DNA of 64,000 nucleotides from Devosia aquimaris (GTDB lineage: Bacteria; Pseudomonadota; Alphaproteobacteria; Rhizobiales; Devosiaceae), in assembly GCF_020169335.1 (NCBI RefSeq), contig NZ_JAIEZN010000001.1, forward strand, positions 1,849,805 to 1,913,804, read 5' to 3'. The position numbers and the translations under genes were made by a program. Of the stretch, positions 16,588-26,105 are shown one piece after another. Every line of letters starts with the position of its first letter. Position 1 is the first letter of the stretch. The notes below the pieces were generated by a model. It was not told where the DNA came from, searched no databases, and worked only from the letters and a program-made list of their open reading frames with translations.

Positions 16588-17691
16588 TTAGTTCCCCGTC
16601 GTCTGAGTGGTTTGCGCGCCGGACCGCAACTCAGGCAGCGGCAGATAGGGGATAACCCCCTGCCCGTTCTGGTCGTTCTCGATCAGCACCTTTTCGGACC
16701 CGCCGAGCACCTCTTCCATGGTTTCCAGGAACAGGCGCTTGCGCGTCACCTCGGGGGAATTGACGTATTCGGCATAGACGGCGTTGAAGCGCTCGGCCTC
16801 ACCGGTTGCTTCCTGCACCACGCGGTTGGTGTAGGCGGCGGCATCTTCACGCAGGGCTGCCGCACGACCGCGGGCATCGCCCAGCAGCGTATTGGCATAG
16901 GAGCGGGCTTCTTCCTGCAGGCGCGTCTCGTCCTGGCGCGCACGCTGGACTTCATTGAACGCGTCGATCACTTCGGCCGGCGGGCCGGCGTTTTCGATCA
17001 GCACCTGGCTGACATTGACGCCCAGGCCATAGCTCTGGAGGATCGCCTGGGTGATCGAGAGCACCTCGGCCGACACGCCGCTACGGTCATCACTGTAGAT
17101 GTCCTGCGCCGGACGGCGGCCAACCACCTCGCGCATCGCGCTTTCGGCTGCGAAGCGGACCATGGATTCCTGGTCGCGGACGTTGAACAGATACTGGACG
17201 GGATCGTTGATCGCCCAGAATACCGAAAACTGGACATTGACGATATTCTGGTCGCCCGACAGCATCAGCCCGTCGCCGGACGCATTGCTGCGCGCGGAGC
17301 CGCTGGCATCGGCCACGCCGATCTGGGTCTGGTTGACGGTGGTCACCACGCGCTCAACCGTTTCGACCGGCCACAGGTGGAAGTGCAGGCCCGGCAAAGA
17401 CAGTTCCGGCTTGGGCGTACCAAAGCGCAGCTCCACGCCCACTTCCTGCGGGTCGATGGTGTAGATGCTGTTCATGCCCCAGAACGCCAGCAGCGCCAAT
17501 GCGCCGCCAATCAGCGCCCAGCGCCCACCGGGCAAACCGCCCCGGAACTGGTCGCGGCCGCGATTGAGAATATCTTCGAGATTGGGCGTGTTGCCGCCGG
17601 GCCGTCGCGGTCCACCGCCGCCACCGGGTGCTTGCCCCCAGGGGCCGCCATTGTTGCGGCCACCTCCGCCTCCGTTATTCTCCCACGGCAT
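16588..17691 (-). CDS. hflK: HflK, stomatin-like regulator of FtsH
   Basis: HflK (367 residues) starts with a Gly/Asn/Pro-rich cytoplasmic stretch (GGGGGRNNGGPWGQ...). One membrane anchor follows at about residues 57-72, then a PHB domain (YTIDPQEVGVELRFG...) and the coiled coil EVQRARQDETRLQEEARS. It partners HflC 3 bp downstream. A GAAAGGG ribosome site precedes the ATG. The 62-bp gap to folA contains a TGTTATAAT extended -10-like element (17709-17717), but it would start transcription so close to the ribosome site that I do not rely on it. Confidence 0.95.
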   Translation of the reverse strand: MPWENNGGGGGRNNGGPWGQAPGGGGGPRRPGGNTPNLEDILNRGRDQFRGGLPGGRWALIGGALALLAFWGMNSIYTIDPQEVGVELRFGTPKPELSLPGLHFHLWPVETVERVVTTVNQTQIGVADASGSARSNASGDGLMLSGDQNIVNVQFSVFWAINDPVQYLFNVRDQESMVRFAAESAMREVVGRRPAQDIYSDDRSGVSAEVLSITQAILQSYGLGVNVSQVLIENAGPPAEVIDAFNEVQRARQDETRLQEEARSYANTLLGDARGRAAALREDAAAYTNRVVQEATGEAERFNAVYAEYVNSPEVTRKRLFLETMEEVLGGSEKVLIENDQNGQGVIPYLPLPELRSGAQTTQTTGN

Positions 17692-17753
17692 CGCGTCCCT
17701 TTCGGATAATTATAACATCAGTACCGACATATATAGGTAAGCCGGACACACGA

Positions 17754-18278
17754 TCAATGCGCGGCAGGCGTTCGGCGGGCGTACACATTGACGCGGTAGG
17801 GCGCGTCGTCCTTTTCGCTCGGCGTCACCTCAGGCGTCTCGATGACTTCCCAGACCGCCGGATCGATCGAAGGAAAGCGCACATCGCCCGCTGGCGCCAG
17901 CTCGATATGGGAGACATAGAGCCTGTCGGCGCGCCCCATCAGTTGCGCATAGATCTCGCCGCCGCCAATGATCATGACCTCGTCCACACCATCGGCTTCG
18001 GCCACGGCCCTGGCCCGCTGGAGCGCCTCGTCGATGCTCGGCACCACGATCACCCCCTCGGGCTGATAGCCGGGCTGGCGCGTGATGACGATATTGGTGC
18101 GGCCGGGCAGCGGCCGGCCCACGGTCTCGTATTGCTTGCGTCCCATGACCACCGGCTTGCCCATCGTGGTCCGACGGAAGAACTGCATGTCCGAGGGAAT
18201 GCGCCAGGGAATGGTCTGGTCGCTGCCGATCACCCCATTGGCCGCCACGCCGACGATCATGGCTATGCGCGGGCTCAT
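17754..18278 (-). CDS. folA: Dihydrofolate reductase
   Basis: FolA (174 residues) reduces dihydrofolate to tetrahydrofolate with NADPH, restoring the cofactor consumed by ThyA. The fold is easy to follow: ANGVIGSDQTIPWRIPSDM (Met20-type loop and catalytic acid region), GKPVVMGRKQYETVGRPLPGRTNIVITR (NADPH site), and IIGGGEIYAQLM. Its ATG overlaps the stop of the upstream acetyltransferase gene (ATGA). hflK follows after 62 bp. thyA, its usual neighbour, is about 6 kb away here. Confidence 0.95.
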   Translation of the reverse strand: MSPRIAMIVGVAANGVIGSDQTIPWRIPSDMQFFRRTTMGKPVVMGRKQYETVGRPLPGRTNIVITRQPGYQPEGVIVVPSIDEALQRARAVAEADGVDEVMIIGGGEIYAQLMGRADRLYVSHIELAPAGDVRFPSIDPAVWEVIETPEVTPSEKDDAPYRVNVYARRTPAAH

Positions 18279-18757
18279 GCGGCCCCCAGTTTCAGCAGGG
18301 CATCGCCGTCAACGCGCACCTTGGTCCATTCGTCCTGCATCACGCCGCCCTGTGACTTGTAGAAGTCGATCGATGGCTCGTTCCAGTCCAGCACCCACCA
18401 TTCGAAACGCCCCAGCCCCTCGGCGACGCAGCGCCGCGCCAGATGCACCAGCAGGGCCTTGCCGATCCGCCGCCCACGCTGGCCGGGGTCGACATAAAGG
18501 TCTTCCAGCCAGATGCCATGCCGGCCTTGGAAGGTCGAATAGGTATAGAACCAGAGCGCAAAACCCACCGGTTCGCCGTCCCATTCGGCAATCTCGCAGA
18601 ACACCTTGGGATCAGCGCCAAAGAGATCGCGCGTAATGTCCGCCTCGGTTGCCTTGGCCTCGTGGCTGAGCTTTTCATATTCCGCCAGGGCGGCGATGAA
18701 CGCGACGATCTGCGCGGCATCGCCGGCCACAGCGGGGCGGATAGTCAAGCCTGTCAC
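18275..18757 (-). CDS. GNAT family N-acetyltransferase
   Basis: This is a protein of about 160 residues with the GNAT acetyl-CoA site QRGRRIGKALL. It also has the EDLYVDPGQRG strand and a FEWWVLDWNEPSIDFYKSQG C-terminus, closest to the diamine/thialysine acetyltransferase subgroup. Start choice matters: an ATG at 18766 directly abuts its GGAGGG ribosome site, leaving no spacing. The GTG at 18757 is spaced correctly and is used here. It lies in a tight run, 4 bp overlap with folA downstream and a few bp after the DUF4424 stop. Confidence 0.82.
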   Translation of the reverse strand: MTGLTIRPAVAGDAAQIVAFIAALAEYEKLSHEAKATEADITRDLFGADPKVFCEIAEWDGEPVGFALWFYTYSTFQGRHGIWLEDLYVDPGQRGRRIGKALLVHLARRCVAEGLGRFEWWVLDWNEPSIDFYKSQGGVMQDEWTKVRVDGDALLKLGAA

Positions 18758-18771
18758 GGTCGGCATCCCTC

Positions 18772-19785
18772 CTATTGGTCCATCTCGGGACTATAGTTAA
18801 GAATGAGGATGTCCAGCTCCTTGTCGGGCCAGAAATTCTCCGCCGTCATCTCAAAGGTGGTCGGACCCGTCTTGGTGACATTGTCACCGCAGAAGGACAC
18901 GAAATTCTTGGGGTCGCCCTTGTCGACCACAAGGCGGAATTTCTCGATGCCATTGCCGGCCCAATTGCCGCCCGTGGTCAGGATGTAGGAGATCCAGCTC
19001 TCGGTATAGGGCGCCGACCAGGGCTCGTCGGGGTTCTTGAGCTTGCTGCGTATCGCCTTGAGGAAACTGTCGTCCGTACAGTATTTCGTCGCGTATTCCC
19101 GCGCAGGGTCATAATTGTCATAGGGCTCGCCAAGGAACGACACACCCACGGTACCGCCCACGCTGGGCTTGTAGCGATGGACGACGGTCACCGTCTCGCC
19201 CGCCGGGAACGTCGCTTCCCAGGTATAGGTCGCCCGATAGGTCCAGCCCGGGAAATAGTGCTTCTTCATGCCCTGCCCGTCGTCATATTCGTCGGGCGTG
19301 ATCATTCCCAAATGCAGCAGCCGCGCCTGGCTCTCGGCGTCCAGCGCCTCGACGGCAGCCTGGGTTACGCCACTGATCGGCACGATCGGCAGGCCCATTT
19401 CCTTGAGCACATCGGAGCGGTCCACCCCATGGGCAATGGCATATTCATGCAGCGTCGCATTGACCGGCTTGCCGTCGAAAGTGGTCTCGAACTCAAACAG
19501 ATTGTCATCCGGCCCGGACGGGAAGGCGATGGGCGAATAGAAGTTCGGCACAATGTCCGGCATGGGGAAAGCCACCAGGATGGACTGGTCGCTGCCGCTG
19601 TCGTTGCGGAATTCGTAGACCACCTTGATCTCGTCCTGGGAGATGAAGAGCTCCTCGCTCTGCATGGCAATCTCGAGATTGGTCACGAAATCGAGGCCGC
19701 CGGTCGTCAACACCGCCGAGGTGTCATTGGCGGTCGCCGGCGCAATGCATGCCAGGCCAAGAGCCAGTCCTGCCAGAAACTTCAT
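18772..19785 (-). CDS. Secreted DUF4424 domain protein
   Basis: This is a 337-residue exported protein. The ATG at 19785 has a GGAGGG ribosome site and begins a signal peptide (KFLAGLALGLACIAPATA, cleavage before NDTSA). The mature protein resembles DUF4424 family members: an early LEIAMQSEELFISQDEIKVVYEFRN strand pair, YFPGWTYRATYTWEATFPAGETVTVVHRY in the middle, and two Cys near the C-terminus. Family function is unknown; the beta-rich extracytoplasmic layout suggests binding or envelope work. It heads the run GNAT-folA-hflK-hflC. Confidence 0.78.
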   Translation of the reverse strand: MKFLAGLALGLACIAPATANDTSAVLTTGGLDFVTNLEIAMQSEELFISQDEIKVVYEFRNDSGSDQSILVAFPMPDIVPNFYSPIAFPSGPDDNLFEFETTFDGKPVNATLHEYAIAHGVDRSDVLKEMGLPIVPISGVTQAAVEALDAESQARLLHLGMITPDEYDDGQGMKKHYFPGWTYRATYTWEATFPAGETVTVVHRYKPSVGGTVGVSFLGEPYDNYDPAREYATKYCTDDSFLKAIRSKLKNPDEPWSAPYTESWISYILTTGGNWAGNGIEKFRLVVDKGDPKNFVSFCGDNVTKTGPTTFEMTAENFWPDKELDILILNYSPEMDQ

Positions 19786-20062
19786 TCTCACCCTCCACAG
19801 GTCCTCGTCCGGGCCATTGGTCATCGGCCGCCGCAGCCCGTCAACCGCGTCGCGCACCGGCGCCGGCCACGCTACTCTGGCGCCAGACGCTGCACCAGAG
19901 TGCACCCGGAATTCTCCACGGCCGGGCATCGCAAGTGACTGATAAGCAGTCATTCATTACGCGCAATAGCACTCAATACAGATGACTTGGTGTTAAGTTT
20001 TTGGGCGGATACTTTGCGGGCAAATGTCTGCCCTGCACTGAATTTGGTCAAACTGGGAAGCC

Positions 20063-22348
20063 ATGACAGAGACTTCGCACGCTTCCATAGCGGTTCATTC
20101 GACGGCGCCTTCCGGCGACGAGAGAATGGCACGCAAGGGCACTGGGCCCGCTGGCGTGTTTCGCGCGTGGCGGCATTCCCTGCTGGGCAAGACCACGACC
20201 ATCTTTCTGGTCGGCGTGATCTTCGCCTATTGCCTGGGCGCCGCCATCGGCTGGCAGATCTTCGCCTCCTCCGCCCAGGAACAATGGCGCGAGCGCGCCC
20301 GCACCAATATCCAGATCGCCAGTGCGACGCTGCGCAGCATCTATACCTATATTGCCGTGGACGCCGACAACACCGGCCAGGTCAATCGCATCGTCACTGA
20401 ACGTGCCATCGGCGATGACGAGTCCGTCCTCTACACCGGCTTCAGCCCGGCCGACGTATTGACCATGGTTTCATCCCAGACCAAGAACGACGTCTGGATC
20501 TTCAGTTTCGATCAGGCCACGCAGACCTTTGCGCTGATCGCCGGCACCAGCGCCGCGGATGGCGGCCCCGCAGAGGTGGCTCAGGATGCGCCTCTGTTTG
20601 CCGGCGCGGGCAAGGCAGGTCGCCTCGCCACCGGCTTCACCACAGTGGCCGGGGAGAACTACTATGCCGGCCTGTTGCCGATCGTGACGCCGGATGGCGA
20701 CGTGCTCGGCGCTGTCGTGACCAGCGTCGGACGGCAATCGGCCCTGATGCGCCAGCAAGACCAGCTGATGTTCAACTCGCTGGTTGCCCTGGTCTGCATG
20801 CTGATTCTGACCACTGTGGTCGGCACCCTGGCTGCCAGCCGCCTGTTCAAGCCCGTCCCGGCGCTGATCCGCGCAACGCTGCGCATCGCCAGCGAGCAAA
20901 CCGACCAGCGCACGCCCTTCCAGCATCGGACCGACGAGATCGGCGACCTGGCCGTCGCGATCGAAAAGCTGCGGGGTGCCGTGGTGGAACGTGGCCATTT
21001 GCGCGATATCCGCGACATGGCCGTGGAACTGGCGCACGTTGCCCATCACGACCCGCTAACCGGCCTGCCCAATCGCGCCCTGTTGATGAAAACGCTCGAA
21101 GAGGCCGTCGCCGGTCTCGCCGACGGCCACGACTTCAATGTGCTGATGCTCGATCTGGACCGCTTCAAATCGGTCAATGATACGCTCGGCCATGCCAGTG
21201 GCGACAACCTGCTGATCACCACCGCCGGGCGCCTTGTCGCCGTGCTGGGGCCGGGCGATGTGGCCGCGCGCCTGGGCGGCGACGAATTCGCCATCATCCA
21301 GCGCGTCCGCCAGGATGCCGAACTGGAAGGGCGCAAGCTCGCCACCCGCCTGCTTGAGGCCATCTCGTCGGGCATTCGCCTCGACGGGCTGGATCTGGTC
21401 GTGGGAACCAGCATCGGTATCGCCTCGGCGCCGCGGCATGGCACGCAGGCCACCCAATTGCTCAAGAACGCCGATCTGGCGCTCTATCGCGCCAAGGCCT
21501 CCGGCCGCGGCCTGTTCAGCTTCTTCCATGACGGCATGGACATGGCCGTGCAGGATCAGCATGCGCTTGAACTCGACCTTCGGCTGGCCCTGCAGCGCGA
21601 GGAGTTCGTGCTCCACTACCAGCCGATCGTCGACCTGGCGACGATGAAGACCTCGGGCTTTGAGACCCTGGTGCGCTGGCGCCATCCGCTGCGCGGCATG
21701 GTCCCCCCGGACCAGTTCATCCCATTGGCCGAGGAAACCGGCATGATCGTTGCGCTCGGCGACTGGATCATTCGCCAGGCCTGCCGGGATGCGGCCACCT
21801 GGCCGGAGCCCTATACGCTGGCGGTGAACCTGTCGCCGGCCCAGATTCAGAAGCCGGGCTTCGACCAGGCCGTCGCCAACGCCCTCGCCGACGCCAACCT
21901 GCCCCCATCCCGGCTGGAGCTGGAAGTCACTGAAACCGTGGCCCTGTCCGGCGCGGAATCGGTCGCAACTCTCACGGCCCTGCAGGCCAGCGGCATCGGC
22001 ATCGTGCTGGACGATTTCGGCACCGGTTATGCCTCGCTGAGCAACCTGGTCGGCCTGCCCTTTGCCAAGATCAAGATCGACCGCAGCTTCGTGGCCAACC
22101 TGGCCACCCAGCACAATTGCCGCGCCATCGTCGCCGCCATCACCGGCCTGGCGCATGGGCTCAATATGCGTGTCACCGCCGAAGGCGTCGAGACAGCTGA
22201 GCAACTGGCCATTCTACAGGCTGCCGGCTGCACCAATGTGCAGGGCTACTACTTCGCCCGGCCACAGCTGCTGGACGCCATCGATCTCGCTGACCCCATT
22301 GCGCAGTCCAACCGCACAGCCGCAAGGCGAGCCAGCGATGCGGCGTGA
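20063..22348 (+). CDS. Membrane c-di-GMP enzyme with GGDEF and EAL domains
   Basis: This is a 761-residue sensor enzyme. A transmembrane helix lies at about 45-67, a periplasmic sensor region at about 70-230, a second helix at about 236-258, and then a HAMP-like linker. The GGDEF domain (about 330-490) keeps an intact GGDEF, but the upstream inhibitory RxxD site is absent (GPGD). The EAL domain (about 505-750) has ETL for EAL but keeps ELEVTET, DDFGTGYASL, KIDRSF, AEGVET and QGYYFA, so phosphodiesterase activity is plausible. Two periplasmic binding protein genes follow 78 bp downstream on the same strand. Confidence 0.93.
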   Translation: MTETSHASIAVHSTAPSGDERMARKGTGPAGVFRAWRHSLLGKTTTIFLVGVIFAYCLGAAIGWQIFASSAQEQWRERARTNIQIASATLRSIYTYIAVDADNTGQVNRIVTERAIGDDESVLYTGFSPADVLTMVSSQTKNDVWIFSFDQATQTFALIAGTSAADGGPAEVAQDAPLFAGAGKAGRLATGFTTVAGENYYAGLLPIVTPDGDVLGAVVTSVGRQSALMRQQDQLMFNSLVALVCMLILTTVVGTLAASRLFKPVPALIRATLRIASEQTDQRTPFQHRTDEIGDLAVAIEKLRGAVVERGHLRDIRDMAVELAHVAHHDPLTGLPNRALLMKTLEEAVAGLADGHDFNVLMLDLDRFKSVNDTLGHASGDNLLITTAGRLVAVLGPGDVAARLGGDEFAIIQRVRQDAELEGRKLATRLLEAISSGIRLDGLDLVVGTSIGIASAPRHGTQATQLLKNADLALYRAKASGRGLFSFFHDGMDMAVQDQHALELDLRLALQREEFVLHYQPIVDLATMKTSGFETLVRWRHPLRGMVPPDQFIPLAEETGMIVALGDWIIRQACRDAATWPEPYTLAVNLSPAQIQKPGFDQAVANALADANLPPSRLELEVTETVALSGAESVATLTALQASGIGIVLDDFGTGYASLSNLVGLPFAKIKIDRSFVANLATQHNCRAIVAAITGLAHGLNMRVTAEGVETAEQLAILQAAGCTNVQGYYFARPQLLDAIDLADPIAQSNRTAARRASDAA

Positions 22349-22426
22349 GCAGGTCCAGACGAGCCAGTCATATCAACCCCGGGGGGCCGGGCCGCGCCTG
22401 CGTGGCGCCATTTTGGAAGACATCAC

Positions 22427-23326
22427 ATGAAGAACGCCCTTCCCGCCCTCGCCCTCCTGTTCGGATGCCTTGCCGGGCCCGCAGTGGCGGAGGCCCACAG
22501 CCTCTCCCCCACGCTGGACAAGATCAGGCAGTCCGGTGAGATCGCCATCGGCTATCGCGAATCCGAGCCGCCCTTTGCCTATACCGATACGGACGGCAGC
22601 ATCATCGGCTTCTCGATCGACCTGTGCCAACGGGTCGTCGACAAGGTGCGCGAGTCACTCGGGCGCCCGGACATTACGGTGCGCTATGTTCCGGCCACTC
22701 CGGCCACGCGCTTCATTCTGGTCAAGTCCGGCATGATCGACCTCGAGTGCGCCGCCACGACCAACAACGCCGAACGGCGCGAGATGGTTGGCTTTTCCTA
22801 TCCGCACTTCATGACCGCGTCGCGCTTCGTCTCCCGCCGCGCCGACAATATCGAAACGCTTGAGGACCTGGCCGGCCGTTCGGTTGCATCGGCATCGGGG
22901 ACCGTCAACATCGACCAGATCAACGCCGTCAACCGCGAGCGGCGGCTCAACATTGCCGTCATCCCCACCAAGACCAATGACGAGGCCTTCGACCTGGTGG
23001 CCCACGGTCGCGCAGCCGCCTTCGTGATGGATGACATCTTGCTCGCCGCCAAGATTGCGGCCTCGCCAGACCCGGACGACTATGTGCTCTCCACGGTGAC
23101 CCTGAGCGCTCCCGAGCCCTATGGTCTGCTGCTGCGTCACGGCGATGCGCCGTTCAAGACCCTGGTCAACGACACGCTCGCCGAGATCTACACCAGCGGG
23201 CAGATCGAGCAGTTGTACGCGAAATGGTTCACCTCGCCGATCCCGCCCAACGGAATCAACCTCAACCTGCCGCTCTCGCCACAGCTGGCCGAGGCGTTCA
23301 GCCATCCGGTGGAGTATCTCGAATGA
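22427..23326 (+). CDS. GltI-like periplasmic amino-acid binding protein (first of a tandem pair)
   Basis: This is a 299-residue exported solute-binding protein with a signal peptide ending near VAEA. Family 3 features of the glutamate/aspartate subgroup are visible: IAIGYRESEPPFAY, GFSIDLCQRVVD, and IDLECAATTNNAERREMVGFSYPHF. The two Cys are placed like the GltI disulfide. No permease or ATPase gene is near. It overlaps the next, paralogous gene by ATGA. The genes may feed a transporter encoded elsewhere or act as sensors for the GGDEF-EAL protein upstream. Confidence 0.9.
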   Translation: MKNALPALALLFGCLAGPAVAEAHSLSPTLDKIRQSGEIAIGYRESEPPFAYTDTDGSIIGFSIDLCQRVVDKVRESLGRPDITVRYVPATPATRFILVKSGMIDLECAATTNNAERREMVGFSYPHFMTASRFVSRRADNIETLEDLAGRSVASASGTVNIDQINAVNRERRLNIAVIPTKTNDEAFDLVAHGRAAAFVMDDILLAAKIAASPDPDDYVLSTVTLSAPEPYGLLLRHGDAPFKTLVNDTLAEIYTSGQIEQLYAKWFTSPIPPNGINLNLPLSPQLAEAFSHPVEYLE

Positions 23327-24228
23327 TCATACGCGCCACGGTCCGCGCCGTGCTGGCCGGCCTGATGCTGGCCCACACGCTCCCCCTCGCCCTCGCCCAG
23401 GCCCCCGTCTCCACGCTCGAGCGGATGCGTGACACCGGCCATATCCGCATTGGCTACAGCGCCGAAGTGCCGCCCTTCTCCTATCTGGGCGCAGACGGAC
23501 AGGTTCTGGGCTACTCGATCGACATCTGTAACAGGGTCGCCGAACTGCTCGGCGAACAGCTGGCCCTGCCGGACCTGACCATTGACTATGTGCTGCGCAC
23601 GCCGAGCAATCGGGTGGCCATGCTCAACAATGGCGATATCGACATCGAATGCGTCGCCAGCACCAATACGGCGGAGCGCCGCAAGAGCGTGGCCTTCAGT
23701 TATCCGCATTTCATGACGTCCGTGCAGTTTATCGCCCTCCGGGACGGTGGCCCGCGCCGCATTGCCGAGCTTGTCGGCCACTCGGTCGCCTCCACGCTCG
23801 GCACAACGGTCATCGGTCAGCTCAACGCGGTCAGCCGGGAAAAGGGCCTCAACATTGCCGTGGTGCCTACGCCCGACCACCAGGTGGCGTTTGACCTGAT
23901 GGCCAGTGGGCGTGTCGCCGCCTTCGCCATGGATTCCATCATTCTCTCGACGCGTGTCGCGAACGCCAAGGACCCGGACCTCTACATCATGTCCGAGGAC
24001 GCCTTCGGCCCACCCGAGCCCTACGGACTGATGATGCGCCACGACGACCAGCCCTTTGTCGACGCCGTCAATGCGGCGCTGGCGTCAATCTTCAGCAGCG
24101 GCGAGATCAACCAGATTTACGGCAAGTGGTTCACCAGCCCCATCCCGCCCAAGGGCATCAATCTGCATCTGCCCATGTCGGAGGCTCTGGCCATGGCCTT
24201 TGCCGCGCCTGCCGCTGTAACCGACTGA
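23323..24228 (+). CDS. GltI-like periplasmic amino-acid binding protein (second of the pair)
   Basis: This 301-residue paralogue of the preceding gene is collinear throughout (IRIGYSAEVPPFSY, GYSIDICNRVAE, IDIECVASTNTAERRKSVAFSYPHF, TSPIPPKGINLHLP). Its signal peptide ends near ALAQ. The start is the ATG at 23323 inside the upstream stop (ATGA), although the frame is open further upstream. The pair looks like a tandem duplication that has since diverged. Ligand specificity probably differs, because several binding-cleft residues around the TNN/TNT motif are changed. Confidence 0.9.
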   Translation: MIIRATVRAVLAGLMLAHTLPLALAQAPVSTLERMRDTGHIRIGYSAEVPPFSYLGADGQVLGYSIDICNRVAELLGEQLALPDLTIDYVLRTPSNRVAMLNNGDIDIECVASTNTAERRKSVAFSYPHFMTSVQFIALRDGGPRRIAELVGHSVASTLGTTVIGQLNAVSREKGLNIAVVPTPDHQVAFDLMASGRVAAFAMDSIILSTRVANAKDPDLYIMSEDAFGPPEPYGLMMRHDDQPFVDAVNAALASIFSSGEINQIYGKWFTSPIPPKGINLHLPMSEALAMAFAAPAAVTD

Positions 24229-24233
24229 CGGTG

Positions 24234-24557
24234 CTAGGCTTCGACAGACGGGAGATACTGGAACCACTTGCGTTCCAACGCGCTCGCCAGGTCGATGTCA
24301 TGCTCTCGCGCGAAGAGCATCAGCATGGCCAACACATCGGCAGCCTCATCCGCCAGCGCGCTGCGGACCGCCAGGTCATCGGCGCCCTTGCGCCGCGCAC
24401 GGCCGGAGAGCTTGAGATATTCCGCCGTCAGCTCGCCGAGCTCTTCCTGCAGCTTGAGCAGAAACCAGTCGTCCGTCCGGTCAATGCTATTGCGCTGCGC
24501 ATAGATATCCGAAACGGCAGCGACCTTGTCCGACAGCGTGGCCAGATCGGCGCTCAC
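24234..24557 (-). CDS. MazG-like nucleotide pyrophosphohydrolase
   Basis: This is a 107-residue all-alpha NTP pyrophosphatase-like protein. The metal-binding pattern is present as [15 protein letters not shown] (EExxE-type) followed by [17 protein letters not shown] (ExxD). It starts at GTG 24557, which overlaps the thyA stop as GTGA, so translation is probably coupled to thyA. Such enzymes cleanse the nucleotide pool. Linkage to thyA suggests a dUTP/dCTP or damaged pyrimidine substrate, which is inference. Confidence 0.8.
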   Translation of the reverse strand: MSADLATLSDKVAAVSDIYAQRNSIDRTDDWFLLKLQEELGELTAEYLKLSGRARRKGADDLAVRSALADEAADVLAMLMLFAREHDIDLASALERKWFQYLPSVEA

Positions 24558-25348
24558 ACCGCCACCGGTGCCTTGATATGCGGATGGGGGTCATAGCCCT
24601 CGAACACGAAGTCCTCATAGACGAAGTCTTCGATCCGCTTGACGTCCGGGTTCATCACCAGCTGGGGCAGCGGCCGCGGCTCGCGCGTGAGCTGCTCCTG
24701 CGCCTGCCCGAAGTGATTGGCGTAAAGGTGCACATCACCGAAAGTGTGCACGAAATCCCCCACCCCCAGCCCAGTCACCTGCGCGACCATATGGGTCAGC
24801 AGGGCATAGGAGGCGATGTTGAAGGGCACGCCCAGGAAGCTGTCGGCCGAGCGCTGGTAGAGCTGGCAACTGAGCTTGCCATTGGCCACATAGAACTGGA
24901 ACAGGCAGTGACAGGGCGGCAGGGCCATCTCGTCAACCTCCGCCGGGTTCCATGCGGAGACGATATGGCGCCGGGAATCGGGCTTGGTGCGGATGGATTC
25001 GATCACTTGGGCGAGCTGGTCGATCTTGCGGCCATCCGGCGCCGGCCAGCTGCGCCACTGGCTGCCATAGACCGGCCCGAGATCGCCATTCTCATCGGCC
25101 CATTCGTCCCAGATCTTGACGCCCCGCTCCTGCAGCCAGCGCACATTGGTCTCGCCGCGGATGAACCAAAGCAGCTCATTGACGATGGACTTGCGGTGCA
25201 GCTTCTTGGTCGTCACCAGGGGAAAGCCCTGCGACAGGTCAAAGCGCATCTGGTAGCCGAACAGGCTCCGCGTCCCGGTACCGGTGCGGTCGGCCTTGTC
25301 GGTGCCATGCTCGAGGATGGTGGCGAGAAGTTTGAGATAGGGCTGCAT
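24554..25348 (-). CDS. thyA: Thymidylate synthase
   Basis: ThyA is 264 residues, the same length as the E. coli enzyme, with the catalytic Cys at residue 146 in [10 protein letters not shown]. It also has the folate/dUMP segments [27 protein letters not shown] and [16 protein letters not shown]. It methylates dUMP using methylene-tetrahydrofolate, and FolA (17754-18278) regenerates the folate. It starts 10 bp after the DUF1003 gene stop and overlaps the MazG-like gene, so three genes probably form one transcript. Confidence 0.97.
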   Translation of the reverse strand: MQPYLKLLATILEHGTDKADRTGTGTRSLFGYQMRFDLSQGFPLVTTKKLHRKSIVNELLWFIRGETNVRWLQERGVKIWDEWADENGDLGPVYGSQWRSWPAPDGRKIDQLAQVIESIRTKPDSRRHIVSAWNPAEVDEMALPPCHCLFQFYVANGKLSCQLYQRSADSFLGVPFNIASYALLTHMVAQVTGLGVGDFVHTFGDVHLYANHFGQAQEQLTREPRPLPQLVMNPDVKRIEDFVYEDFVFEGYDPHPHIKAPVAV

Positions 25349-25358
25349 GCCCCAACAA

Positions 25359-25943
25359 CTAGCGCGATTCGGCGCCCGCTGGCGCTGGTGCCAGATGGCT
25401 TTCCACCAGCCGCGTCAGTAGGTCGATCTGCTCCTGCTGTTTGGCGATCAGCTGCTTGAGCTCATCATTGCGCAGCTGATCCACCTTGTCGTGCAGCGCC
25501 ATGATCTCGATCTCCGCCTTGAGGTTGCATTCATAATCCTGGCTGGTCACCAGCCGGTCCTTGGCCGCCTGCCGGTTCTGGCTCATCATGATCACCGGCG
25601 CCTGCACCGCTGCCAGCATGGACAGCATCAGGTTGAGGAAAATGAACGGATAGGGATCGGGCGCTGCGCGCCATAGCGCCAGATTGATCAGCACCCAGGC
25701 GCCCAGGAACACGCCGAAGCCGATGAGAAAGCGCCACGACCCGCCAAACGCCGCGACCCTGTCGGCGAGGCGCTCGCCAAAGGTGGAGCGGTCATCAAAG
25801 ACCTGGCTGGGGTCGGTCGAGACGGCATGTCGGCTCATCACGTTCTGCAAGGCGCGGCGTTCGCGATGGGTCAGGTTCTTCTCGCCCTTGCCCAGGAAGC
25901 GCTCGGCGGCACGGATCATCTGTTCGGTGGATTTGTCGGTCAT
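25359..25943 (-). CDS. DUF1003 family membrane protein
   Basis: This is a 194-residue protein with a soluble N-terminus and two membrane helices ([20 protein letters not shown] and [27 protein letters not shown]). The latter is the DUF1003 hallmark NLMLS...[12 protein letters not shown]. A charged helix at the C-terminus ([26 protein letters not shown]) looks like a coiled coil. The ATG at 25943 has only a weak ribosome site; the longer upstream frame is not coding. Family function is unknown. It leads the DUF1003-thyA-MazG run. Confidence 0.82.
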   Translation of the reverse strand: MTDKSTEQMIRAAERFLGKGEKNLTHRERRALQNVMSRHAVSTDPSQVFDDRSTFGERLADRVAAFGGSWRFLIGFGVFLGAWVLINLALWRAAPDPYPFIFLNLMLSMLAAVQAPVIMMSQNRQAAKDRLVTSQDYECNLKAEIEIMALHDKVDQLRNDELKQLIAKQQEQIDLLTRLVESHLAPAPAGAESR

Positions 25944-26105
25944 GGCGTGGTCTCGAATTGCTGTCCGAACGCTACACCCGATCCGGCCCCCTTCGCCATC
26001 ACGCGATCGCTCCGGCCACACAGGTAATAGAATACCGTCACCGATCATGCCATTGTCTGTCACCAGCCTCGCCCAAGGTGCCCGCTCAAACGAGGAGTCA
26101 AAGCC

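Noticed and set aside
17709..17717. TGTTATAAT extended -10 before hflK
   Set aside because: Predicted start would fall within the ribosome site, and no -35 is visible; folA-hflK-hflC is more simply one transcript.
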